Assembly (NCBI GenBank): GCA_026770025.1
Contig: JAMXDE010000065.1
Coordinates: forward strand, 124,001-188,000
Length of the DNA stretch: 64,000 nucleotides
Direction: 5' to 3'
From: Craspedostauros australis
Lineage: Eukaryota > Bacillariophyta > Bacillariophyceae > Mastogloiales > Achnanthaceae
Shown: one piece after another, positions 45,321 to 54,332 of the stretch
Layout: each line of letters starts with the position of its first letter
Position numbering within the stretch: position 1 is the stretch's first letter
Made by a program: the position numbers and the translations under genes
The notes under the pieces: generated by a model
What the model saw: only the letters and a program-made list of their open reading frames with translations
Database searches by the model: none
What the model was told of the DNA's origin: nothing

Positions 45321-46682
45321 ATGATGAGTGGTGGGAGGATGGCACCACGCAGACAGGGACAATCAAGAGCACACCCGCCATCGCATTTCAGTTCTCGGTC
45401 TCGATCTCGATATCTCCGAGGACAGCCAATCCCTGTGATCGTCATCGCTACGGTAGCATTCATTGCCGTGGTCTATCGCACCTTTCGCTCGTTCCAGCTT
45501 GTTCATCAGTCCATCACGATCTTCGCAGATACGTCCACGTCCATGTCGATGTCGGCATCTTTGGCCACTTCGCACACTCAAGCGGAAGCCCCGTTGGATC
45601 ACAGAATGATGGGCGGCGTCCTTCCTGACGGTTCGCAACAACAGCCCAGCCACAAAGCCGCCGTTCCCAATGGCCATGTTGCAGACATCATGCGACTGCA
45701 TCCACCACCAGCAACGCCAAGGGTCTATCTGTACATCACAACACATTTCTCTCAGCAACACGTGAGGTACTTTCACTGCTGCTGGCCGAGGCTGGTCCAA
45801 CAGTCTCCGCTGGTGCAGTCCGCACACATCATCGTTGCTGCCACCAACATAACGCCGATCCCTCTGGTGGAGATGGAGTATCTCCAGAATGACCTCTTTG
45901 CACGTAATCCAAGCTACGCCCTTCACTTTCCCACGCATGATGAACACTTGCGCAACTGCGTTCAATACACAAACAGAAGACAACAACAGCATCATTCCAA
46001 TGCACCAAATGCCAACAACAGCAGCAACAACAACAACAACAATCATGATGATGACAGCATCAACGACCGACGCAAGAACCCGCTCAAGGTGCCGGTCAAC
46101 TACAAGCAATGTATGGCAAATCAGGCCATGCAGCTTGGCACCCAGCTAGGTTGGATTCCTCGTTCTCATCATTCATCCAATGGCAGCAGCACGATTGATA
46201 CCGGCAACGATTGGTTGGTGCGGCTGAATCCAGATGTGCTCATCCGATCCAGCGCATGGCTGCGAAGTACCATGACGGAATCCACAATCGATGGCATCTT
46301 CGTCTCGTGCGGTCCCAAAACGAGGCAGCTGCACACTGACTTCTTTGCTGTGCGATTGCGATCCATGTCGGGAGATGCATTCCAAACGATGGGGAAGGTA
46401 CGCAATCGTCTGAATCATGAAAGGACAGCATTTCGGGCGTTTCGTCATCTGTTGGATGATGGCGATCATGACGCGAAGAGCGCATTGAACGGCAACAGTG
46501 GCAACAATGCAAACGATGGCAACAGCACTCGCAATAGAAGAGGGTGTCGGTACGTCCCGCATGTAGATCCGAGCGAAGGAACGTGCCGTGTCCGAGGCGA
46601 AAAGGCGCCGGTGTACCACGTGCACGACAGTTGTCTGGAAGGTTCGTTGGTGTGTTCGGCGTTGAATGGATGGGATCTGTAG
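45321..46682 (+). CDS. Type II membrane protein, glycosyltransferase-like
   Basis: Single exon, 453 residues. An Arg/Ser-rich cytosolic N-terminus precedes one membrane segment (VIVIATVAFIAVVY, about residues 39-52), then a stem. The luminal part has VYLYITTHFSQQHVRYFHCCW and later DWLVRLNPDVLIRSSAWL with HTDFFAVR. The last two resemble a GT-A nucleotide-sugar transferase pattern seen in many algal hypothetical proteins, where RLNPDV would take the place of a DxD-type metal site. An Asn/His-rich insert (about residues 224-250) is low complexity. The first of two adjacent ATG codons was taken as the start. It ends only about 30 bases from the convergent gene at 46714. The family call is tentative and the substrate is unknown. 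Confidence 0.65.
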   Translation: MMSGGRMAPRRQGQSRAHPPSHFSSRSRSRYLRGQPIPVIVIATVAFIAVVYRTFRSFQLVHQSITIFADTSTSMSMSASLATSHTQAEAPLDHRMMGGVLPDGSQQQPSHKAAVPNGHVADIMRLHPPPATPRVYLYITTHFSQQHVRYFHCCWPRLVQQSPLVQSAHIIVAATNITPIPLVEMEYLQNDLFARNPSYALHFPTHDEHLRNCVQYTNRRQQQHHSNAPNANNSSNNNNNNHDDDSINDRRKNPLKVPVNYKQCMANQAMQLGTQLGWIPRSHHSSNGSSTIDTGNDWLVRLNPDVLIRSSAWLRSTMTESTIDGIFVSCGPKTRQLHTDFFAVRLRSMSGDAFQTMGKVRNRLNHERTAFRAFRHLLDDGDHDAKSALNGNSGNNANDGNSTRNRRGCRYVPHVDPSEGTCRVRGEKAPVYHVHDSCLEGSLVCSALNGWDL

Positions 46683-46713
46683 ATAACGTAGTGGAGCTAT
46701 GCAAAAGAAACTT

Positions 46714-49221
46714 CTACTTTTTCTTGGCGTCCTTCGAGTTGCTGCCGCGGCTTGCAGATAACCCGCGTGACAGACGGTCCGTGATGCTTTCTCGCTTGAC
46801 TTCTGCTGGTTGCTGCTGCGTTTTGCGCTTCTTCGGCGCAGTTTCCGCGCGTCGTTCTCGTTTGTTTTGCCCGACTGCGTTGCTGTTGTTGCTGCTGCTT
46901 TGTCCACCACCGCGTCCTCGCTTCTTGTTGGATTTCTGAGTGCTCGTCAGATGATTGTAATCGCTGTTGGGACCCATGACTCGGTCTGTGGAAAATCCGG
47001 CTGGCGGTGTTGGCCAGGTCGATGGACGTTCTTCCAAAATATCCAATGTGGTTGCGGGACGTGCCAGAAACCGCGCCCGTGTATTGCGACATCCATGGCG
47101 GTCGTTGGATATCTGTGGCAGGAATGATCGAGTGCGCATTGCAGAGGTGATGGGGCACGTGCAAAGCAAATGTAAGATAAGTATCGCGATGAGGACACTC
47201 GAATCGAATCGAACCTCAACCAGGGCACACAAAACTTGCAACACGATGCTTACCTTCCGGATGGGCTGCAAACAAAATCGCCAGCCGTAGTTGTGCAGAT
47301 CGGGCACGGTGTAGTTGGATGGTGTTCTCTTGTTGACGGAGACGTTGAGTTCGGAGATATCCGGTGGTGGACTCGGCAGGGCCTGCGTGACGTTGTGCAA
47401 GGCACGCCGCGTGGCGAACATGTCGCCAAAATGGACGTTGGCGCTGAGATCACCCAACCATTCGACGTAGGTGGGGCCGTAGTCGTTGAAGTGCGCCATG
47501 ATGTCGTTGGTACGGATCTGTTTGAAGGCGCACCAATCAATGGCGGAAATGTGGATTTTGGTGTCCACAAGCGCGGCAGGGGCTGACGTTTGGAATGGTG
47601 ACTGCGGTTGCGCGGGTGGCGGAGTCTTCCACAAGGACTGGGGCAGATGGATGCGATGTGGCGAGAGGAGAATTTCTTTGTCCCATGCCTGATTGACAGG
47701 AAGTCGATTGTCATCCACGTCCATCATGGTGCTGCCGCCCGTGGTTGCATCGGCATTGGCATCACCGGCTTGCTCATCATCGCCCTCTGCTTTCATGGCC
47801 GCGAATCGCGCCTTGCGTTTCTCCTGCTTGGCCAATTCTTCCGGACTCAAGACATCGATGCCGGTGATGATTCCGTCTGTGGTCTGCAATTGCGGCGTGG
47901 TGCGCATGCGCTTGACATCCGACCAGGAAAGCAGCTTGGCGGAGGAGGGTATCTCGTAGGGCGTGCCGAACTTCTTGGCCCGTGCACGTCGCTTTCGGCA
48001 CTCGGCCTGATAATCGCGCAGCAATTTCTTGGTGGATTCGTCATCGATCATGCAGCAAATGTCCATTTCTTCGTTTGCATTCAGCGGAAGGGAATCCAGT
48101 TGCTGTTGGACGGCAGCTGAAAGGTGCGAGTTGGAGACGACAATGTTGCGCAGCATCAACGATTCGCCTGATCTCTCGCCTCCTGTGCGCGCCGTATTCT
48201 TGAATCCAACGTAGTAGCATGCAAGGGAATCATCCCGACTCCTGGCCTTGCCATCGTCGTTGCCATTGTTTTCAGTGTCCTTGTTTGTGGAATCGTCCGC
48301 AGTTGCCTCCTTCGTTTCTTCTTCCGGTTGTTCGGTCATTTCATCATTTTGTGTCTCTGCTTTGTTTTCACCACCGACATCATCATCCGCGGGAGCATCT
48401 TTGGTCGCATCGCACTTGCCGTTGCTTTTGGGATGAAAGGAATCGTCCAAGACACCGATGCAATTCCATCCCAGCTTGGTGCCTGTTCCGACGTACAGTC
48501 GTCTGACGGTGGCAACATCTGATGATGGCGATATTGAGAGGCAGATCCAGTAGGACACCCAGTCTTGCGAGGAGCAAGGGCGTGACACGATGCGTTCCGA
48601 ATTGTTCTTGCGTTGCAACGTTGTGTTGGTGTTGCCCATGTTCCCAATGTGTATTTGATAGGATATGTGGTTGTGGAAGGATGGGAATGACTTGGTTGTT
48701 GTTGTTGTTGCTGGTTGCGTGGGCGGAGGCTGCGATGGTGGTAAACCATCTGGCATTGGTGTCGATGTTGTCGAGTCGTTGTTGGCATCTGCTGAAGGAT
48801 CTTTGTCATCAGTGCTTGGCTGTTGCTGTTGGGCAGCAACGCTGATTTTGGAGGGCGTAATGACAACGGAGATGGACTCGCGTGCCTTGGCCTGGAACGT
48901 CATCCAAACACAGTCACTGGAAGTCGAATCCGAAGATGCAGTTGGGGTCTGCTTGAGGATGAGATCTGGATGGAAGCAGTACCGTAAATTTTGCCGACTC
49001 CAGGCGCCGCCCGTCGGTCTCAGCTCCACGACGTCCGTGGCGGGATTGGAGGTCGTGATGCATGGATACTTGGTCTCCTCTGCACTCACGCCCTTCATCA
49101 CAATCTCCTGTCCACCATCGCTGCTGCCATCATCGTCTCCAAATGCCGCAAACGAAGTCGACGTCCACCGGCAATCCCGAATGGATGCCAGCTTTTCAAT
49201 GCTGTCTTCGCTGATGTCCAT
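46714..49221 (-). CDS. NCBP3-like cap-binding/mRNA export protein with N-terminal Methyltransf_FA-like domain
   Basis: Two exons, 49221-47254 and 47112-46714, separated by a 141-base GT-AG intron whose length is a multiple of three and which has no in-frame stop; the spliced product has 788 residues. The NCBP3 signature is the RRM-like block TNDIMAHFNDYGPTYVEWLG followed by a short FGDMFATRRAL strand-helix, plus the downstream EERPSTWPTPPAGFSTDRV. NCBP3 binds capped RNA with NCBP1 and links it to export. The N-terminal half contains HIGNMGNTNTTLQRK, VSYWICLSIS and ACYYVGFKNT in the order expected of the farnesoic-acid O-methyltransferase-type domain (PF12248). Acidic and Gln/Thr-rich linkers join the parts, and the C-terminus is basic (KKRKTQQQ). 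Confidence 0.78.
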   Translation of the reverse strand: MDISEDSIEKLASIRDCRWTSTSFAAFGDDDGSSDGGQEIVMKGVSAEETKYPCITTSNPATDVVELRPTGGAWSRQNLRYCFHPDLILKQTPTASSDSTSSDCVWMTFQAKARESISVVITPSKISVAAQQQQPSTDDKDPSADANNDSTTSTPMPDGLPPSQPPPTQPATTTTTKSFPSFHNHISYQIHIGNMGNTNTTLQRKNNSERIVSRPCSSQDWVSYWICLSISPSSDVATVRRLYVGTGTKLGWNCIGVLDDSFHPKSNGKCDATKDAPADDDVGGENKAETQNDEMTEQPEEETKEATADDSTNKDTENNGNDDGKARSRDDSLACYYVGFKNTARTGGERSGESLMLRNIVVSNSHLSAAVQQQLDSLPLNANEEMDICCMIDDESTKKLLRDYQAECRKRRARAKKFGTPYEIPSSAKLLSWSDVKRMRTTPQLQTTDGIITGIDVLSPEELAKQEKRKARFAAMKAEGDDEQAGDANADATTGGSTMMDVDDNRLPVNQAWDKEILLSPHRIHLPQSLWKTPPPAQPQSPFQTSAPAALVDTKIHISAIDWCAFKQIRTNDIMAHFNDYGPTYVEWLGDLSANVHFGDMFATRRALHNVTQALPSPPPDISELNVSVNKRTPSNYTVPDLHNYGWRFCLQPIRKVSIVLQVLCALVEVRFDSSVLIAILILHLLCTCPITSAMRTRSFLPQISNDRHGCRNTRARFLARPATTLDILEERPSTWPTPPAGFSTDRVMGPNSDYNHLTSTQKSNKKRGRGGGQSSSNNSNAVGQNKRERRAETAPKKRKTQQQPAEVKRESITDRLSRGLSASRGSNSKDAKKK

Positions 49222-50239
49222 TCTTCGTTGCTTCCTCGCTACTTGGTCTTATTGTATGGTATGGATGATTACGAAGGGTTGGTAGAATACTATCATATAT
49301 AATAATGCCTATTCTACTTCATGAGCCTTCCCTCTCCCCACAGCTATCTCCGCGCTTGAGACGCAAGATACTCTCGTGTGTCGACGGCTGCACTCTTGTA
49401 TCTTGTGTGTTGGCGTGTTTCTCCACAACGCAGCCAAGGCGAATTTGTGACCACACGACATCGCAACCATTGCGATTTTTGTGTGGTCATTTGTTTTGCA
49501 TCATTGAAGCACAACCACCAAACCATGTTTTTGTGTTGGTCCGTCGGTCCGTCTGTCGACCGATTCCACACCCAAACCTACCAGTTACTATTTTTGACGC
49601 AGAGGCTTGAAGTTCTATTCGATCGTGTCGAACGGGGTGGTTTCGTGATGGCAAGGTTGCGGTTTGTTTCGTTGTGTCCGTGTTGTGCAGCACCAGCGGG
49701 AGGCAATTCAGGAACCTCGGCAATGGACAAATCATCGCTCTCTTGAGGTGTGTGTGCCGTAACGCGGCGTTGGAATGCGACGCTCTGAAGATGAAGATGA
49801 TGTTGGCAACAAGATGGGGATGATGCGTTGCGGATGGCGTCGTGGGAGAGTGTTATGTTGGTGAAGGAACGGCAGCTTGGACGCGAGGAAACGTCGTCGA
49901 TTTCGATGAGACCAAAAATCGCCGTTGTCATGTTGGTGGTGTGGTTGACGCTGGTGCTGAAGATGGAGGCCGGGTCACCAGAAGGCATGAGACCGCTGCG
50001 CCATCTTGAACGCGCACCATGATGGCGATCCGACGCAAGCCGTCATGAGCAACAACAACAACAAAGACAACCTGTGTGGCTGTCCCCAGGAAAGTCTCGT
50101 ATCGCTCACACAATTGCCTGCCAATCGATCAATTCGTCAATGATTACGATACAACGACTGTATCGACAACACATACACAAACCAACCAACCGCAGTTCAA
50201 TTCGTCAGCAACCCCCCACCGAAGTAAAAGCAAAGCAAG
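49222..50239. other. Divergent promoter region NCBP3-like / eL21
   Basis: About 1 kb between two divergent genes. It has an AT-rich stretch near 49290-49305 just upstream of the NCBP3-like start. A minus-strand frame (49578-49988) has mildly coding-like composition, but no family or motif was recognised, so it is not called as a gene. Confidence 0.5.
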
Positions 50240-50728
50240 ATGCCGCATTCATTCGGAACGAGAGCCCGCACCCGGCACATGTTTGCCAAGAAATTCCGGC
50301 AACATGGACCAGTGCACCTTTCCCAATACCTGATGAAGATCAAGGTCGGTGACTACGTCGACATCTTCGCCGATCCAAGCATCCACAGAGGTATGCCACA
50401 CAAGGGTTACCACGGCCGCACGGGAATCGTCTTCAACGTCACCAAGGCCGCCGTCGGAGTGCGTGTCAACAAGCTCGTCAATGGCAGAATCATCGAGAAG
50501 CGCATCCATGTCCGCATCGAGCACGTCCGACAGTCCAAGTGCCAGAAGGAGATCCTCGAACGCAAGGCCTTCAACCAGAAGGCCAAGGAGCACGCCCGTG
50601 CCACCGGAGAGAAGGTCAGCCTCAAGAGAACACCAAAGCTTCCAAAGGAGGGATACTTCCTCAAGGCTGCTGGAGACGATGGCGTGCTCACAACCATCCA
50701 GCCACTTCCATTCAGTGATTTGGTGTAA
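50240..50728 (+). CDS. RPL21: 60S ribosomal protein eL21
   Basis: Single exon, 162 residues, the normal length for the family (about 160). It is a structural protein of the cytosolic large ribosomal subunit near the central protuberance. The conserved core is clear: [18 protein letters not shown], then [58 protein letters not shown] and [11 protein letters not shown]. The start is the only ATG that gives the family N-terminus. It lies between the divergent NCBP3-like gene and the convergent nuclease gene. Confidence 0.97.
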   Translation: MPHSFGTRARTRHMFAKKFRQHGPVHLSQYLMKIKVGDYVDIFADPSIHRGMPHKGYHGRTGIVFNVTKAAVGVRVNKLVNGRIIEKRIHVRIEHVRQSKCQKEILERKAFNQKAKEHARATGEKVSLKRTPKLPKEGYFLKAAGDDGVLTTIQPLPFSDLV

Positions 50729-50754
50729 ATTCTATAAAATCCAAGCAAACCAAA

Positions 50755-50768
50755 CCCCCCCCCCCCCC
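50755..50768 (+). repeat. Homopolymer of 14 C just after eL21
   Basis: A 14-base C run begins 27 bases after the eL21 stop codon, within the expected 3' untranslated region. Confidence 0.9.
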
Positions 50769-50890
50769 ACAACCATGAAATGACATCACATCGATACAAC
50801 TGGACATGCAATAGCGTGCGATAGAGTTCACATTGCTGTTGTCCGAAAATAGGCAGACGGCGATGTTCGTTTAATGTGTGCAAACATAGC

Positions 50891-53776
50891 TTAGACGTCA
50901 GGCGTTAACGAGGCGAGCAGATTGGGACTGGCCATTTGCTGTGCGGCGGCATCCTGTGTGCAGGAACGATTGGAGCTTGATGTCGAAGACTCGGAGAGGA
51001 AGATATCACGACGAACGCGTCGAACAGGGGTGGCAGTTGCCTCGTTGGGATTGGATTTGCCTTGTGCTGCACTCTCATCTTGTTGTGGATGGTTGGTTTC
51101 AGGAGCCACTGTGTTGTCGTCGTCATCAGGTTCACTGTTGTCCTTGTCGCCATCATCATCGTCGTCGTCACTGCACAAGTCAATGATCTCTGCCTCTGGC
51201 GGAATGCCAGTATATTTCTTCTTTGCTGCGGACGATGCGAATGCAAGGCCGGTACCAGGAACTTGATCGTTGCTTCCAACTCCATCAGGCGACGGTGGCG
51301 GTGCCTCCGCGTGTTGGGTCTGCGATTGCGTTTGTGTTGTTTCATCCTGCGGCGACGTATCCGTCGAATTCTCGTTGGGGATACCTTCCTTGGTGCCGTC
51401 TCCATGAATCTGGGTGAAGAAGCCGTCCTTATTGGTATCATCCCCATCATCCGTCTTCTCGCCTTTCCCGTCTTCAGGTTCATCATCGTCTTCATCATCC
51501 GCATCCCCATCATGTGTCTTGCCATCTTCTGCCAATCCACTCTTCTCCCTGCTGTCGGTATCGGCCGTTTCGTGGAGTGCCGACAGGCCTTCGCCCGTCA
51601 CTTCTGCCGATTCCAGTTCGATGTCCAGAATGGAGGATTGGGATTTGCCGCTGGGATCCGCACTGTTTTCCAACTGCCCCTTCGGCTGCGAATGAGGCTG
51701 GGCATCCAGAACGGAGCCAGCTTCCGACTCTTGCGATTCGTTGAATGCCCCTTCCTCGTCAGACGGCTGCCCGCACGGCAGATGAGCATCGCTGGCGCGT
51801 CGCAACGGATTCGCCAAACCACTTTGCGTGTTAGGTTGCGAGTCGTCCAGCACCATGAAGTCGGGACTGTCCTGCGAGCATGGTGGCGATGTCGCTTTGG
51901 CGGTTGGCGCTGGAGCATCCACTTCTTGCTGGCTTGGCTCGGAAGGTGACGATATCTCTTCGCAACCACTGCTGGCGGTGAGATTGCTGAGGCTGCTTTC
52001 CTGTGATGCCTTTTGCGCCGGCTGTTGTTGTTGCTGTGCCTGTGTTTGTGCCCGTTCTTGCGTTTCCTGCTCTTCGGGCTGGGGATGTTCCTTTCCTTGA
52101 TTTGTGGTCGCGCTCGCCATCCCGTCTTCGTCCACCTCCATCGCACGATCTTCGGTAGATTCAACGGGTAGTGCTGAGGCTCCCGGTACCAATGTTGTTG
52201 CTGTTGCTGTCGTTTCAGCAATAGTTGCTTCCACTTGTCGAGTCGGCGTTGTTGATTGTCTGGCGTTGCGCAGCTCTTCCAAACGCCGTGCCTCCTCCTT
52301 CCAGCCTGGCTTGTCCTCAAAATAGCCGCCTTCCGCCAATCGGATGGCTTCCTGGGATGAGGTTTCCACCCTCCCCGTGATGTTCTTGCGCCGTTCCCCA
52401 TCGTTGCACAGCGAGGCATAGTCGTTGCAATCCGTGAGTTCCGGATCACCTTGGATTCTTGGGTCGGTGCTGGGTGCAGGGGCCGCACCGCCACGCCTCT
52501 CTTGCTGGCTGTCGATGTGCGATATCGCAACTGGAAGTGTTTCTTGGGGCCTCGGTGATCCAACCGACAGTGCACCATCTCGCCGCATGACAGTTTGGCA
52601 ACGTCGGATGGGATCAAAGACAACGGGATGGCGATACGAGAACATGGCCGCCACGAATTTGTCACGGTAGGCCTGTTGATCTGCTACCGTCAACTCCTGC
52701 GAGGTGGATTGCAACAAGGCAGATATCAAACGATCCAAGGCGGATGTGCGAGTGCTGGGCGTGCAAAAGAACGCTTCTCGCACCAAGATGGCGGCCGTCT
52801 TGATGCCGTTCCGCGGCAATCGCTCGCAGTAGTCGCAGCCGGCTGCCACGAAGACTGCCGCGATCATAACGGGCGTGAAGTCCATGAGATGCAGCCACTG
52901 GCAGCAACCCAAGTCGGAGATGCCCTGTAGGAGCTTGCCCCTGACGATTTCGTCGTACCGATTCTCGGCTTCGGTGAGCTCCGAAGTGACGGAGGACTTG
53001 TACAAGACGCTCCTGGCCCCGAGAGCGATGAGGTCGGAGTCCTCCGTGATGATGAGATCGATGAGATCCTGCTGGCTGAGAAAGGCCAGTTGGGGATCTG
53101 CCTCGTACGGGGCGACGAGGAAGGGGATCTGCGCCTGCCTAAGTGCCTGCAGCAAATGATAGTGAATGCGCCAGAAGTGCCGGCCCGCAGCAGACCGACG
53201 CTTCGCTGCAGCTGCGGCAGCCTTGCGCCGTTCCGTTTCCTCCAACTTGCTGGGCGGGGTGGCACCATCAAAGACAACGAGGACCTGCACTCTGTGCGGA
53301 TGCACGTTCTGGATCTGGTAGATGCGCTTCATGACGTATGCCACGCAGGATTGGACAAACCGCTCGACTACATTCTCGCTGTTGAATTGGATGTATCTTG
53401 CGCTGCGATTTTGGTTCTTCTGGCCTCCATTACTGTTGGTGGTGTGAGCGGCAAGCCCTTTGTACTTGTAGCCTCCCATGGCCGCGTGAATCCAGGCCGA
53501 CACATCCACCCCAACTCTCAATCTACGCGGACAACTCGTACCGACTTGCGATCGTTTCCGCTTTCTGTCCTTTCGTTCGCGTTCATCCCTTTTGGATGCG
53601 GCGGCGTCCATAGCCACAATGCCATCATCGCTGTCGTCACCGTCGTCCTCGGTGCCTCTATCACCCACCGCTTGCACGGAAACCTCCTGCTCCATCATCC
53701 CCAACAGCACCTGCCAAAGCTCCACATCCTCGCCTGCGGACGGCAGTACCTTCGCTAGGAAATCAGGACATCCCAT
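50891..53776 (-). CDS. XPG/EXO1-family 5' nuclease with long acidic C-terminal tail
   Basis: Single exon, 961 residues from the first in-frame ATG at 53774-53776 (MGCPDFLAKVL, the usual family start). The frame continues upstream without an ATG. The nuclease core is split. After the start there is an insert rich in Asp and basic residues, then LRVGVDVSAWIH (first metal Asp), VVFDGATPPSK, VAPYEADPQLAFL, IITEDSDLIALG and AAGCDYCERLPRNGIKTA, the I-region and helix-hairpin-helix of EXO1/FEN1-type enzymes. All expected acidic metal ligands are visible. These enzymes cut 5' flaps or resect DNA in replication and repair. The closest match by motif wording is EXO1. About 500 residues of the tail are low complexity (Gln/Glu/Asp/Ser) with no domain I recognise. 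Confidence 0.88.
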   Translation of the reverse strand: MGCPDFLAKVLPSAGEDVELWQVLLGMMEQEVSVQAVGDRGTEDDGDDSDDGIVAMDAAASKRDERERKDRKRKRSQVGTSCPRRLRVGVDVSAWIHAAMGGYKYKGLAAHTTNSNGGQKNQNRSARYIQFNSENVVERFVQSCVAYVMKRIYQIQNVHPHRVQVLVVFDGATPPSKLEETERRKAAAAAAKRRSAAGRHFWRIHYHLLQALRQAQIPFLVAPYEADPQLAFLSQQDLIDLIITEDSDLIALGARSVLYKSSVTSELTEAENRYDEIVRGKLLQGISDLGCCQWLHLMDFTPVMIAAVFVAAGCDYCERLPRNGIKTAAILVREAFFCTPSTRTSALDRLISALLQSTSQELTVADQQAYRDKFVAAMFSYRHPVVFDPIRRCQTVMRRDGALSVGSPRPQETLPVAISHIDSQQERRGGAAPAPSTDPRIQGDPELTDCNDYASLCNDGERRKNITGRVETSSQEAIRLAEGGYFEDKPGWKEEARRLEELRNARQSTTPTRQVEATIAETTATATTLVPGASALPVESTEDRAMEVDEDGMASATTNQGKEHPQPEEQETQERAQTQAQQQQQPAQKASQESSLSNLTASSGCEEISSPSEPSQQEVDAPAPTAKATSPPCSQDSPDFMVLDDSQPNTQSGLANPLRRASDAHLPCGQPSDEEGAFNESQESEAGSVLDAQPHSQPKGQLENSADPSGKSQSSILDIELESAEVTGEGLSALHETADTDSREKSGLAEDGKTHDGDADDEDDDEPEDGKGEKTDDGDDTNKDGFFTQIHGDGTKEGIPNENSTDTSPQDETTQTQSQTQHAEAPPPSPDGVGSNDQVPGTGLAFASSAAKKKYTGIPPEAEIIDLCSDDDDDDGDKDNSEPDDDDNTVAPETNHPQQDESAAQGKSNPNEATATPVRRVRRDIFLSESSTSSSNRSCTQDAAAQQMASPNLLASLTPDV

Positions 53777-54332
53777 CTCGCTCTGTCTTTGAGGTTGTTT
53801 GCGTCTCGATCTTCTCGTTTGTTCGTTACCGTCCCCGTCGATCAGTGCAATGGCATGCAACGAAAGTATTGTAGAATAGTATATCGCAGCGTAATGTATT
53901 GGTATGGTTGCTTGTTTCGACCTTTGTGCAGAGCCTTCGATTGTGATGATGGGAATGGTTGCGAGGATGAGTTCGGGCAGATGGTGACAGAGTTTCGCTG
54001 TGGATCACCGCAGTGATGATGTGGATCAAGACTTCCCTCCGGAATCGACAGTTCGCAACAAATCGTTCGTTGCATGGTATCTATCCCCTCGAAGCAAGAG
54101 ATAGTCGTACGAGTCGTGTCCGTGTCGGCAGAGGCAAACGAACAAGAGCATAGCTCGTATTATACTCGTGATCTTGTTGTGTCTTACTCTCGCTCTCGCC
54201 CTCGTTCCATCAACTGTAAATAGCATTGCTTTGATCTGATCTGATCTATGATAACAGTTATCAATGTACTGTGTTTATCTAAGTTCCTAAGTCTGCTTCA
54301 GCTCCTGCTCCCATTACTATCCACCCACCCAC
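53777..54332. other. Spacer between nuclease (5' side) and cyclase gene (3' side)
   Basis: About 550 bases: the upstream region of the nuclease gene and the 3' flank of the cyclase. It has TACTC/GAGTA words and no gene. Confidence 0.5.

Noticed and set aside
45363-46109. Minus-strand open frame of 248 codons
   Set aside because: It is the shadow of the membrane protein gene at 45321-46682. It has no recognisable motif and its composition reflects the opposite strand.
49578-49988. Minus-strand frame between the NCBP3-like gene and eL21
   Set aside because: Composition is only mildly coding-like. There is no recognisable motif, and the frame occupies the shared promoter region.
51598-52665. 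Minus-strand frame of 355 codons overlapping the nuclease tail
   Set aside because: It is an alternative frame of the low-complexity tail of the nuclease gene, with Arg/His-rich shadow composition.
53777-53860. Upstream extension of the nuclease frame to 53860
   Set aside because: The extension starts at TTG. The first ATG (53776) gives the conserved family N-terminus MGCPDFL.
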